Shown here piece by piece: positions 8,172 to 15,989 of a stretch of DNA of 43,997 bases; the stretch's first letter is position 1; every line of letters starts with the position of its first letter. Made by a program: the position numbers and the translations under genes. Below the pieces are notes generated by a model, which was not told the origin of the DNA, did not search any database, and worked only from the letters and a program-made list of their open reading frames with translations. The stretch is taken from contig CALFSY010000249.1 in assembly GCA_937916365.1 (NCBI GenBank), positions 1 to 43,997 on the forward strand. The letters are read 5' to 3'. Source of the DNA: an uncultured Jannaschia sp. (GTDB lineage: Bacteria > Pseudomonadota > Alphaproteobacteria > Rhodobacterales > Rhodobacteraceae).

Positions 8172-9113
8172 GTGCATTCAACCGCTGTAATCTTTGAAGG
8201 TGCCCAAAAACTCACCCTTGGTGCGGTGGGTCTTTCGGTGCCTAAAACACACGATGTGGTGGTGGATGTGCGGTATTCGGGCATTTCAACCGGCACCGAA
8301 AAACTGTTTTGGGCCGGGCGTATGCCACCGTTTCCTGGCATGGGCTATCCATTGATCCCCGGGTATGAGGCGATGGGCGAGGTTGTGGAGGTCGGCGCCG
8401 AATCTGGATTTTCGGTCGGCGACACAGTATTTGTGCCTGGTGCAGATTGTTATCGCGATGTGCGGGGATTGTTCGGGGCGGCGTCCCAGCGGATGGTTGT
8501 GCCCGGTGATCGAATCATTGCCATTGATCCCACGTTGGGGGCCGAAGGCGCGCTTTTGGCGTTGGCGGCCACAGCGCACCATGGGTTAACGGCCCCGCAC
8601 GCACGATTGCCCGATTTGATCGTCGGTCATGGCGTTTTAGGGCGGCTATTGGCGCGCTTAACGTTGATCATGGGCGGATCACCCCCCACTGTTTGGGACA
8701 TTGATGCCCAAAGACAGGGCGGTGCCGAAGGTTATCGTGTCATTCACCCCGATGACGATGTGCGCCGCGATTATCAATGCATTTATGATGCGTCCGGTGA
8801 TGCGGCGGTGCTTGACCAACTTATCGCGCGCCTGGGTAAGGGGGGCGAGGTCGTTTTGGCGGGCTTTTATTCGGCCCCAGTGCAATTTGCCTTTCCGCCC
8901 GCGTTCATGCGCGAAGCGCGGCTGCGCATCGCCGCCGAATGGACGCAAGACGATCTGACCGCCACGCGCGATTTGGTCGGCGACGGTGTGTTAAACCTTT
9001 CAGGTCTTATCACCCACAGCGCCCCGGCGCATCGGGCCGAACAGGCATATCACACAGCATTCGAAAATCCCGCCTGTCTAAAGATGATTTTAGAGTGGGA
9101 GGGCATTGCATGA
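8172..9113 (+). CDS. bchC: Bacteriochlorophyllide a dehydrogenase BchC
   Basis: BchC oxidises the 3-hydroxyethyl group of (bacterio)chlorophyllide to 3-acetyl, a late step of bacteriochlorophyll a synthesis. The 313-residue protein is a short medium-chain-dehydrogenase-like protein, with ISTGTEKLFWAGRMPPFPGMGYPLIPGYEAMGEVVE at about residues 38-73 and a nucleotide-binding turn VGHGVLGRLLARL near 155-167. The start is GTG at 8172, supported by GAGGAAAA about 6 nt upstream. The stop overlaps the bchX ATG as ATGA. It is the first gene of bchCXYZ-puf and lies behind two PpsR-type operators. Confidence 0.95.
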   Translation: MHSTAVIFEGAQKLTLGAVGLSVPKTHDVVVDVRYSGISTGTEKLFWAGRMPPFPGMGYPLIPGYEAMGEVVEVGAESGFSVGDTVFVPGADCYRDVRGLFGAASQRMVVPGDRIIAIDPTLGAEGALLALAATAHHGLTAPHARLPDLIVGHGVLGRLLARLTLIMGGSPPTVWDIDAQRQGGAEGYRVIHPDDDVRRDYQCIYDASGDAAVLDQLIARLGKGGEVVLAGFYSAPVQFAFPPAFMREARLRIAAEWTQDDLTATRDLVGDGVLNLSGLITHSAPAHRAEQAYHTAFENPACLKMILEWEGIA

Positions 9114-10114
9114 GCCTTGATACACCCCCGAACTTAAAAGGGTATGACCAAACCCTACGGCAAGAGGCGGCGGCGCCCACATTAGAGGTGCCGCAAGCCG
9201 AGCCCACAAAAAAAACCCAGATCATCGCGATCTATGGCAAGGGTGGTATCGGTAAATCCTTCACCCTTGCAAACCTAAGCCATATGATGGCCGAACAGGG
9301 CAAGCGTGTCTTGTTAATTGGGTGCGATCCGAAATCAGACACAACATCGTTGCTTTTCGGGGGGCGTGCCTGCCCCACAATCATCGAAACCTCAACGGCT
9401 AAAAAATTAGCCGGTGAAGAGGTTAAGATCGGGGATGTGTGTTTCAAACGCGGTGGTGTGTTTGCCATGGAACTTGGCGGCCCCGAGGTTGGGCGCGGGT
9501 GCGGCGGGCGCGGGATCATCCATGGTTTTGAATTGTTGGAAAAACTGGGCTTTCACGATTGGGATTTCGATTACGTTTTGCTCGATTTTCTCGGTGATGT
9601 GGTGTGTGGCGGGTTTGGTTTGCCCATTGCGCGGGATATGGCGCAAAAGGTTATTGTTGTAGCATCCAATGACCTACAATCGCTTTATGTGGCCAACAAT
9701 GTTTGTTCGGCGGTCCAGTATTTCCGCAAACTTGGCGGTAACGTCGGCGTCGCAGGGATGGTCATTAACAAAGATGACGGCGGCGGGCAGGCCCAGGCCT
9801 TTGCCCAATCTGTTGACATTCCGGTGTTGGCCGCCATTCCCGCAGATGAAGATTTGCGCCGTAAATCAGCAGGCTATGAAATTGTGGGCACCAATGCGAC
9901 ACGTTGGGGCGCGTTATTTTCGGATTTGGCGGACAATGTGTCCAAAGCGCCGCCTACGCATCCTGCCCCCTTAACGCAAGATGGGCTTTTGGCGTTATTC
10001 GACGGCAAAGATACCGGCGCCGATTTTGTGTTGGATCCCGCGACTGAGGCCGACATGCGCGGGGCAAACGCGGCCTTAAAACCATCCCTAGAAGTTATTT
10101 ATGATACGGTATAG
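9110..10114 (+). CDS. bchX: Chlorophyllide reductase iron protein BchX
   Basis: BchX is the ATP-dependent [4Fe-4S] reductase of chlorophyllide a oxidoreductase, nitrogenase Fe-protein-like, passing electrons to BchYZ to reduce ring B. The 334-residue product has the P-loop GKGGIGKS (43-50), switch-like GCDPKSDTT, and the two cluster-ligating cysteines, C131 in GRGCGGRG and C166 in VVCGGFGLP. The ATG at 9110 overlaps the bchC stop. The frame is open upstream, but that part is the bchC coding sequence in another frame. It is followed after 3 nt by bchY. Confidence 0.97.
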   Translation: MSLDTPPNLKGYDQTLRQEAAAPTLEVPQAEPTKKTQIIAIYGKGGIGKSFTLANLSHMMAEQGKRVLLIGCDPKSDTTSLLFGGRACPTIIETSTAKKLAGEEVKIGDVCFKRGGVFAMELGGPEVGRGCGGRGIIHGFELLEKLGFHDWDFDYVLLDFLGDVVCGGFGLPIARDMAQKVIVVASNDLQSLYVANNVCSAVQYFRKLGGNVGVAGMVINKDDGGGQAQAFAQSVDIPVLAAIPADEDLRRKSAGYEIVGTNATRWGALFSDLADNVSKAPPTHPAPLTQDGLLALFDGKDTGADFVLDPATEADMRGANAALKPSLEVIYDTV

Positions 10115-10117
10115 CAC

Positions 10118-11698
10118 ATGACCGAACCGTTGGCGGGCATAAAACACGATAGCGTCCAAAACACAGATGATACTGTAAATAACGCCCCGCGCGTCGCGAA
10201 CGGGTTACATATGGCATCCGATGGGCAAGGCGGATGTCATGCGGGGGCTGCGGCAATGGACCATGCCGCACGGCAGGCCGGTAAATCCGACATTCTTGAC
10301 CAATACGCCCGCGATTATCCGCAAGGGCCCCACGATAAACCGCAATCTATGTGCCCGGCCTTTGGATCGTTGCGCGTGGGGCTGCGCATGCGGCGCGTGG
10401 CCACAGTTTTGTCTGGTTCCGCGTGCTGTGTGTATGGGCTGAGCTTTGTCAGCCATTTTTACGGCGCGCGACGGTCTGTGGGGTATGTGCCGTTCGATTC
10501 TGAAACGTTGGTTACCGGTAAACTGTTCGAAGACATCCGCGATGCCGTTCACAATATGGCCGATCCTGATCGGTATGACGCGATTGTTGTCACAAATCTG
10601 TGCGTGCCCACCGCATCGGGCGTGCCTTTGCGTTTGTTGCCCAAATCTATTGATGGTGTGCGCGTCATCGGCATTGATGTGCCAGGTTTCGGTGTGCCCA
10701 CCCATGCCGAGGCCAAGGATGTCTTGGCCGGTGCCATGCTTGATTTCGCCCAGCAGGAGGTGCGGGCAGGCCCCGTGCAAGCGCCTGTTACGGGCCGTTC
10801 AGACCGTCCAACAGTAACACTGTTGGGCGAAATGTTCCCTGCGGATCCAATCGGGATCGGAGGGATGCTCGCGCCGCTCGGTCTGGCGGCAGGTCCGGTC
10901 GTTCCCTGCCGTGAGTGGCGCGAGCTTTACGCAGCTTTGGATAGTGATGTGATCGCGGCGATACATCCGTTTTATACCGCAGCCATTCGTGTGTTTGAAA
11001 CCGCAGGGCGTACAATCGTGGGGTCCGCCCCCGTTGGCCATGATGGGGCCGCCGAATGGTTGCGCGCCATTGCGGCGGCCTATGGTGTTTCCAATGCCCG
11101 GGTGGGGCAGGCGCACAATGCGTGCCTGCCCGCCATTACCGCCGCGTTGGCGGCCCATCCCATAAAAGGCACAATCACCCTTTCCGGGTATGAAGGATCA
11201 GAGCTTTTGGTGGCGCGTCTTTTGATCGAAAGCGGGGCACAGGTGCCTTATGTTGGCACCGCTTGTGCAAAAACGCCGTGGTCCACACCCGATCTTGATT
11301 GGCTAACGGCGCGCGGGGTTAAGGTGCAATTCCGCGCTGCGTTAGAGGATGATTTTGCCGCATTAGCAGCCATCAAACCCGATTTGGCCATTGGCACCAC
11401 GCCTGTTGTGCAAAAGGCCAAGCAAATGGGTGTTCCGGCCCTTTATTTTACAAACCTTATTTCGGCCCGCCCCTTGATGGGTGTGGCGGGCGCCGGCGCG
11501 TTGGGGCAAATCATCAATGCTGCCATGGCCAACAAAGATCGCATGGACCGCATGAAAACATTTTTCGCCGATGTGGGTGATGGCGACACAGCGGGCATAT
11601 GGGAAGGCGCTCCAAACATGCGCCCCGATTTTCGCGCGCAGCACCAAAAAAAGCTGGATAAACAAGCCCGTGCCACCAAAGCACAGGAGATGCTGTGA
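10118..11698 (+). CDS. bchY: Chlorophyllide reductase subunit BchY
   Basis: BchY forms with BchZ the catalytic, nitrogenase MoFe-like component of chlorophyllide a oxidoreductase. The 526-residue protein carries the expected cysteine-containing segments SMCPAFGSLR (about residue 87) and GSACCVYGLSFVSHFYGARRSVGYVPFDSE (about 104-133), and later a GEMFPADPIGIGGMLAPLGL segment typical of BchY. Its first ~80 residues are variable and hydrophilic. The gene begins 3 nt after bchX and its stop overlaps the bchZ start. Confidence 0.96.
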   Translation: MTEPLAGIKHDSVQNTDDTVNNAPRVANGLHMASDGQGGCHAGAAAMDHAARQAGKSDILDQYARDYPQGPHDKPQSMCPAFGSLRVGLRMRRVATVLSGSACCVYGLSFVSHFYGARRSVGYVPFDSETLVTGKLFEDIRDAVHNMADPDRYDAIVVTNLCVPTASGVPLRLLPKSIDGVRVIGIDVPGFGVPTHAEAKDVLAGAMLDFAQQEVRAGPVQAPVTGRSDRPTVTLLGEMFPADPIGIGGMLAPLGLAAGPVVPCREWRELYAALDSDVIAAIHPFYTAAIRVFETAGRTIVGSAPVGHDGAAEWLRAIAAAYGVSNARVGQAHNACLPAITAALAAHPIKGTITLSGYEGSELLVARLLIESGAQVPYVGTACAKTPWSTPDLDWLTARGVKVQFRAALEDDFAALAAIKPDLAIGTTPVVQKAKQMGVPALYFTNLISARPLMGVAGAGALGQIINAAMANKDRMDRMKTFFADVGDGDTAGIWEGAPNMRPDFRAQHQKKLDKQARATKAQEML

Positions 11699-13179
11699 TG
11701 TTGATCCAAGACCATGATCGCGCCGGGGGCTATTGGGGGGCTGTTTACGCATTTACGGCAATCAAGGGGTTGCAAGTTATCATTGATGGGCCGGTGGGAT
11801 GCGAAAATCTGCCCGTCACATCAGTGTTGCATTACACCGATGCACTCCCCCCGCATGAATTGCCCATCGTGGTGACCGGCCTAGGCGAAGAAGAGCTGGG
11901 CCGTGATGGAACCGAGGGCGCAATGAAACGGGCGTGGGGCACGCTTGACCCCGCATTGCCCAGTGTTGTGGTCACCGGCTCAATCGCAGAAATGATCGGC
12001 GGGGGCGTCACCCCGCAAGGCACATCAATTCAGCGATTTCTGCCCCGCACCATTGATGAGGATCAGTGGCAAAGCGCTGATCGTGCCATGACATGGATTT
12101 TCACCGAGTTTGGGATGACCAAAGGCCGAATGCCGCCCGAACGCAAACGCGCGCCCGATGATGCGCCGCGCGTCAATATCTTAGGGCCGATGTATGGCAC
12201 ATTTAACATGCCATCGGATTTGGCGGAAATTCGGCGCCTGGTCGAAGGCATAGGGTGTGATGTCAATATGGTGATGCCCCTGGGCGCCCATGTGGCCGAT
12301 ATGCGCAATCTTGTGAACGCGGATGTCAACATTTGTATGTATCGTGAATTTGGCCGTGGTTTGGCCGAGGTGTTGGGCAAACCCTACCTACAGGCCCCCA
12401 TCGGCATGGACAGCACAACGAAATTCCTGCGCACCTTGGGGGATTTAACGGGCCTAGACCCCGAACCCTTTATCGCACGTGAAAAACATTCCACCCTCAA
12501 ACCTGTGTGGGATTTGTGGCGTTCCGTCACACAGGATTTTTTCGCCACGGCGAATTTCGGAATTGTCGCCAATGAAACCTATGCGCGTGGGGTGCGGCAT
12601 TTCCTGGAAACCGACCTGGGTTTTCCCTGTGCCTTTGCCGTGAGCCGATGCGCCGGTCAAAAAACCGATAATGATAAGGTGCGCACCCTTATCGAAGACA
12701 CCAAACCATTGGTGGTCATGGGATCCATCAACGAAAAAATGTATTTGGCCGATATGGTAGGCGGGCATGGGCCAAAGCCTGCGTTCATCCCCGCCAGTTT
12801 CCCTGGCGCTGCAATCCGGCGCGCGTTGGGAACACCCTTCATGGGGTATGCAGGCGCCACGTATATCTTGCAAGAGGTGTGCAATGGCCTGTTTGATGCT
12901 TTGTTTCACGTTTTGCCGCGCGCGGCGGATATGGACAGTGCCCAAGCAACACCCACAACGCTGCGCCGGGATTTCCCGTGGGACCCCGAGGCGCAAACCA
13001 TGTTGGACCGGATTGTGGCACAACACCCCGTTTTAACCCGTATTTCGGCGGCAAAAACCCTGCGCGATGCCGCCGAACAGGCCGCATTGAACGACGGGGC
13101 CGACAAGGTGCGCAAGGATAACGTCGCCGCACTTGCAGGATTTGACATCAACGACACCGAAGAGGGAGGATCAGAATGA
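11698..13179 (+). CDS. bchZ: Chlorophyllide reductase subunit BchZ
   Basis: BchZ is the partner of BchY in the catalytic component of chlorophyllide a oxidoreductase. The 493-residue protein begins MLIQDHDRAGGYWGAVYAFTAIKGLQ and has the cluster-ligand region GPVGCENLPVTSVLHYTD (about residues 30-47), plus GVTPQGTSIQRFLPRTIDEDQW and C-terminal nitrogenase-like segments. GTG 11695 and ATG 11698 are adjacent in frame; ATG is preferred and overlaps the bchY TGA by one base. Its stop overlaps the pufQ ATG (ATGA), so bchZ and the puf genes are translationally linked and the puf promoter probably lies inside bchZ, as in Rhodobacter. Confidence 0.96.
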   Translation: MLIQDHDRAGGYWGAVYAFTAIKGLQVIIDGPVGCENLPVTSVLHYTDALPPHELPIVVTGLGEEELGRDGTEGAMKRAWGTLDPALPSVVVTGSIAEMIGGGVTPQGTSIQRFLPRTIDEDQWQSADRAMTWIFTEFGMTKGRMPPERKRAPDDAPRVNILGPMYGTFNMPSDLAEIRRLVEGIGCDVNMVMPLGAHVADMRNLVNADVNICMYREFGRGLAEVLGKPYLQAPIGMDSTTKFLRTLGDLTGLDPEPFIAREKHSTLKPVWDLWRSVTQDFFATANFGIVANETYARGVRHFLETDLGFPCAFAVSRCAGQKTDNDKVRTLIEDTKPLVVMGSINEKMYLADMVGGHGPKPAFIPASFPGAAIRRALGTPFMGYAGATYILQEVCNGLFDALFHVLPRAADMDSAQATPTTLRRDFPWDPEAQTMLDRIVAQHPVLTRISAAKTLRDAAEQAALNDGADKVRKDNVAALAGFDINDTEEGGSE

Positions 13180-13397
13180 CGGATGTAACTGCCCATAATA
13201 CCCCCACCACACGTATCAGAACACCCAAAACAGAATTTATGATTTATTTTGGGATTATTTTCCTAGCCGCGTTGCCGCTTGCAACATTGTCTTGGGTATG
13301 GGCCGCGACCACATCGCGCCCCACCCACAGGCAAGGTCCAATCGCACGTGCATGGAGCCAGGCGCGCATCATTACACCGATGATTTTCGCAGCCTGA
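13176..13397 (+). CDS. pufQ: PufQ, bacteriochlorophyll-related assembly factor
   Basis: This 73-residue protein has one membrane helix (IYFGIIFLAALPLATLSWVW, about residues 23-42) followed by the PufQ C-terminal motif GPIARAWSQARIITPMIF. In Rhodobacter, PufQ is needed for normal bacteriochlorophyll formation and may carry pigment intermediates. GGGAGGA precedes the ATG, which overlaps the bchZ stop. The position between bchZ and pufB is the standard one. Confidence 0.9.
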   Translation: MTDVTAHNTPTTRIRTPKTEFMIYFGIIFLAALPLATLSWVWAATTSRPTHRQGPIARAWSQARIITPMIFAA

Positions 13398-13615
13398 ACC
13401 GCGATTTTTCCACCCGCAACACCCGCACAATCGGCGGATGGGGGAAAGATCGCGCATAAAATACCCTCGGCGCGACGACCGGAGCCGAGACTGAAGTTTC
13501 CCGCATCAGGGCCATTTGGCATTTGGCGTGGGGAAAGGCCGGCAGGGCAATGAGGTTCTGTCGGGGCCCCGCCGCGGGGTGCGCGGCATCAGTCGAAACG
13601 TTCCGGAGGAAAGTA
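13398..13615 (+). promoter_or_regulatory. Structured leader between pufQ and pufB
   Basis: This 218-nt non-coding stretch contains short GC-rich hairpins: CTCGGC (13466-13471) pairs with GCCGAG (13484-13489), and CCCCG (13567-13571) pairs with CGGGG (13575-13579) beside a GGGGCCCC palindrome (13563-13570). In Rhodobacter the corresponding leader affects processing and stability of puf mRNA. That role here is inferred from position; no conserved protein is seen in it. Confidence 0.45.
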
Positions 13616-13765
13616 ATGGCTGACGATTCCGAGCTGTCCTTCACGGGTCTTACCGACGAACAGGCGCAGGAACTGCACGAGGTGTATATGGCTGGGCTTT
13701 ACCTGTTCGCGATTGTCGCGCTGGTTGCCCATATCGCCACGTATATCTGGGCGCCCTGGTTTTAG
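13616..13765 (+). CDS. pufB: Light-harvesting complex 1 beta subunit PufB
   Basis: This 49-residue antenna polypeptide has an acidic N-terminus and a single transmembrane helix. The conserved His that ligates bacteriochlorophyll is in LVAHIATYIWAPWF, with the aromatic WAPWF C-terminus typical of LH1 beta. The helix starts near LYLFAIVALV. The ATG at 13616 is preceded by a strong Shine-Dalgarno GGAGGAAA. The open frame upstream to 13523 has no relation to LH1. It is followed by pufA after 17 nt. Confidence 0.96.
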   Translation: MADDSELSFTGLTDEQAQELHEVYMAGLYLFAIVALVAHIATYIWAPWF

Positions 13766-13782
13766 GAAAGGATCCCAAGACA

Positions 13783-13947
13783 ATGGCTAAATTCTATAAG
13801 ATCTGGCTCATCTTTGACCCACGTCGCGTGTTTGTGGCGCAGGGTGTGTTCTTGTTCCTGCTGGCGGCGATGATCCACCTGGTGGTGTTGTCCTCGGGCA
13901 TGAACTGGTTTGAATCCGCCGCAATGACCATGGGTTTTGGTAACTAA
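13783..13947 (+). CDS. pufA: Light-harvesting complex 1 alpha subunit PufA
   Basis: Translation from ATG 13783 gives a 54-residue LH1 alpha polypeptide: MAKFYKIWLIFDPRRVFVAQ, then a transmembrane helix with the bacteriochlorophyll-ligating His in AAMIHLVVLSS, and a short C-terminus with the conserved NWFE. The IWLIFDPRRVF motif is a hallmark of LH1 alpha. AGGAAAGG lies upstream of the start. Together with PufB it forms the ring around the reaction centre. The gene ends 32 nt before a strong stem-loop that separates pufBA from pufLMC. Confidence 0.96.
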   Translation: MAKFYKIWLIFDPRRVFVAQGVFLFLLAAMIHLVVLSSGMNWFESAAMTMGFGN

Positions 13948-13979
13948 CCATCATCCACTGTTTATGCGGAGACCGACAA

Positions 13980-14013
13980 GGTTGCGGGCGGTGCGCCTGT
14001 ATCGCCCGCAACC
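13980..14013 (+). promoter_or_regulatory. pufA-pufL intercistronic stem-loop
   Basis: GGTTGCGGGCG (13980-13990) pairs perfectly over 11 bp with CGCCCGCAACC (14003-14013) around a 12-nt loop, without a T-run. In Rhodobacter a hairpin at exactly this place protects the pufBA 3' end from decay and gives the antenna genes higher expression than pufLM. The same role is likely here. Confidence 0.8.
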
Positions 14014-14079
14014 AACACTAAAAATGATACGGACGGCTGACCTAAACGGAACCAAGCCGCCTAACGCGGAGACAGACGC

Positions 14080-14979
14080 ATGGCTTTGCTAAGTTTCGAA
14101 AAAAAATATCGCGTCCGCGGTGGGACGTTGATTGGCGGTGATCTGTTCGATTTTTGGGTGGGCCCGTTTTACGTGGGTTTTTTCGGGGTCACGACCGCCT
14201 TTTTTGCCTTATTAGGAACAATCTTGATTTTTTGGGGCGCGGCCATGCAGGGCACGTTCAACCCTTGGATCATCAACATCGCCCCGCCCGACCTAAGCTA
14301 TGGTTTGGGTCTTGCCCCGTTGATGGAGGGCGGGTTGTGGCAAATCATCACCATTTGCGCGATCGGGGCGTTCGTATCCTGGGCCCTGCGCGAAGTGGAA
14401 ATTTGCCGCAAACTGGGCATGGGGTATCATGTGCCGTTTGCGTTTAGTTTTGCGATTTTGGCCTATGTGACATTAGTGGTATTTCGCCCGTTATTGATGG
14501 GGGCATGGGGACATGGGTTTCCCTATGGTATTTTTAGCCACCTTGATTGGGTGTCAAACGTGGGGTATTCTTACCTACACTTCCACTATAACCCTGCACA
14601 CATGATCGCGGTGACGTTCTTTTTCACCACGACCCTGGCGTTGGCGTTGCATGGTGGATTGATCCTATCGGCGGCCAACCCCGAAAAGGGGGAAGAGGCC
14701 AAAACCCCCGATCACGAAGACACGTTTTTCCGCGATTTCATTGGGTATTCGATCGGCACTTTAGGCATTCATCGCCTGGGTTTATTGCTGGCGTTGAATG
14801 CCGGATTTTGGAGCGCGGTGTGCATCATCATCTCTGGCCCGGTTTGGACGGCCGGTTGGCCGGAATGGTGGAATTGGTGGCTAACCCTGCCGATTTGGCC
14901 GGACCAAGGGGTTATTTATGACAGCACGGGGTTGACCACGTATGGCACCAACGCGCCCATATTAATTGGGGGGGAATAA
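14080..14979 (+). CDS. pufL: Photosynthetic reaction centre L subunit PufL
   Basis: PufL, with PufM, binds the special pair, accessory pigments and quinones in the five-helix reaction-centre core. The 299-residue protein starts MALLSFEKKYRVRGG and retains the ligands seen in the family: H174 in NPAHM (special pair), H191 in ALHGG and H231 in GIHRLG (non-heme iron), matching L173, L190 and L230 of Rhodobacter after removing Met. After the usual end (NWWLTLPIW) it carries about 20 extra residues ending ILIGGE, longer than the ~282-residue R. sphaeroides protein. The next gene, pufM, starts 5 nt downstream. Confidence 0.97.
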   Translation: MALLSFEKKYRVRGGTLIGGDLFDFWVGPFYVGFFGVTTAFFALLGTILIFWGAAMQGTFNPWIINIAPPDLSYGLGLAPLMEGGLWQIITICAIGAFVSWALREVEICRKLGMGYHVPFAFSFAILAYVTLVVFRPLLMGAWGHGFPYGIFSHLDWVSNVGYSYLHFHYNPAHMIAVTFFFTTTLALALHGGLILSAANPEKGEEAKTPDHEDTFFRDFIGYSIGTLGIHRLGLLLALNAGFWSAVCIIISGPVWTAGWPEWWNWWLTLPIWPDQGVIYDSTGLTTYGTNAPILIGGE

Positions 14980-14984
14980 GACCG

Positions 14985-15986
14985 ATGGCTTATTTAGAAT
15001 ATCAAAACATCTTTACCCAAGTCCAAGTGCAAGGCGCGCCCGAAATGGGTATGGACAACGAAAACAACATGGCCGCCGAGCGCACAACATCGGCGCGGTT
15101 TTCAACGTTGCTGGGCTGGATCGGCAATGCGCAGATCGGCCCGATTTACCTAGGCTGGGCGGGTATTGTTGGATTGGCGACGGGGCTTTTGTGGTTCAAC
15201 ATCGTTGGCTTTAACATGTTGTCACAGGTCGGATGATCGATCCCAGAATTCATTCGACAGTTATTCTGGCTGGCGTTGGAACCACCCGGGCCAGAATGGG
15301 GCCTGTCGTTTCCGCCGTTAGACGAAGGCGGGTGGTATATTATCGCCAGTTTTTTCTTGTTGATTTCGGTGATGTCATGGTGGCTTCGGACATATCTTTT
15401 GGCTGAACAGCACAAAATGGGCAAACACATCGCCTGGGCATTTTTGGCCGCGATTTGGCTTTTTTTGGTGCTGGGGTTGTTTCGCCCGATCTTGATGGGA
15501 AGCTGGTCTGAGGCTGTGCCTTACGGTATTTTCCCGCATTTGGATTGGACGACCGCCTTTTCAATCCGGTATGGCAATCTGTATTATAATCCGTTCCATT
15601 GTCTTTCTATTGTCTTTCTATATGGGTCTGTTTTGCTATTTGCCATGCACGGGGCGACAATTCTAGCGGTGTCGCGGTATGGCGGGGATCGCGAATTAGA
15701 ACAGATCTATGATCGCGGCACGGCATCGGAACGTGCGGCACTGTTTTGGCGCTGGACGATGGGTTTTAATGCCACAATGGAAGGGATCCACCGTTGGGCC
15801 TGGTGGTTTGCGGTTTTAACACCCATTACCGGCGGAATCGGCATTTTGCTAACCGGAACGGTGGTCGATAACTGGTTCATCTGGGCCGTCGAACATAACT
15901 TCGCGCCCGAATACCTTGAACCCTATGGCTATGAAGCCCATGGCGGATACGAGGCATTCGGCGGGCTTACCCCGGAAGGAGAATAA
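14985..15986 (+). pseudogene. pufM: Reaction centre M subunit PufM, interrupted by an in-frame TGA
   Basis: One reading frame runs from ATG 14985 to TAA 15986 (333 sense/stop positions) and matches PufM throughout, except for TGA at 15234-15236, codon 84. The text around it reads LSQVG-stop-SIPEFIRQLFWLALEPP. Rhodobacter sphaeroides PufM has Trp here (M80 region), so a TGG to TGA change would explain it. No frameshift is present: both halves are in the same frame. The first part holds the N-terminus and helix A. The second holds helices B-E and all cofactor ligands, including the special-pair His in NPFHCLS (position 205) and ATMEGIHRWAWW. All other puf and bch genes are intact. A base-calling or assembly error, a recent nonsense mutation, or readthrough are the options; the first two are more likely. 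Confidence 0.9.
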
Positions 15987-15989
15987 ACC

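Noticed and set aside
8939..9109. N-terminal extension of BchX
   Set aside because: This stretch is bchC coding sequence in another frame. The true BchX start at 9110 overlaps the bchC stop as ATGA and matches family length.
15234..15236. TGA read as Trp or selenocysteine across the genome (code change)
   Set aside because: TGG codes for Trp in every gene here, and TGA is a real stop in bchC, bchY, bchZ, rfbB and others at tight overlaps. There is no sign of a selenocysteine hairpin after the pufM TGA.
15276..15986. Second half of pufM as an independent gene starting at TTG 15276
   Set aside because: The sequence before it, from 15237, is also conserved PufM in the same frame, and no ribosome binding site precedes the TTG. 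It is the interrupted gene, not a new one.
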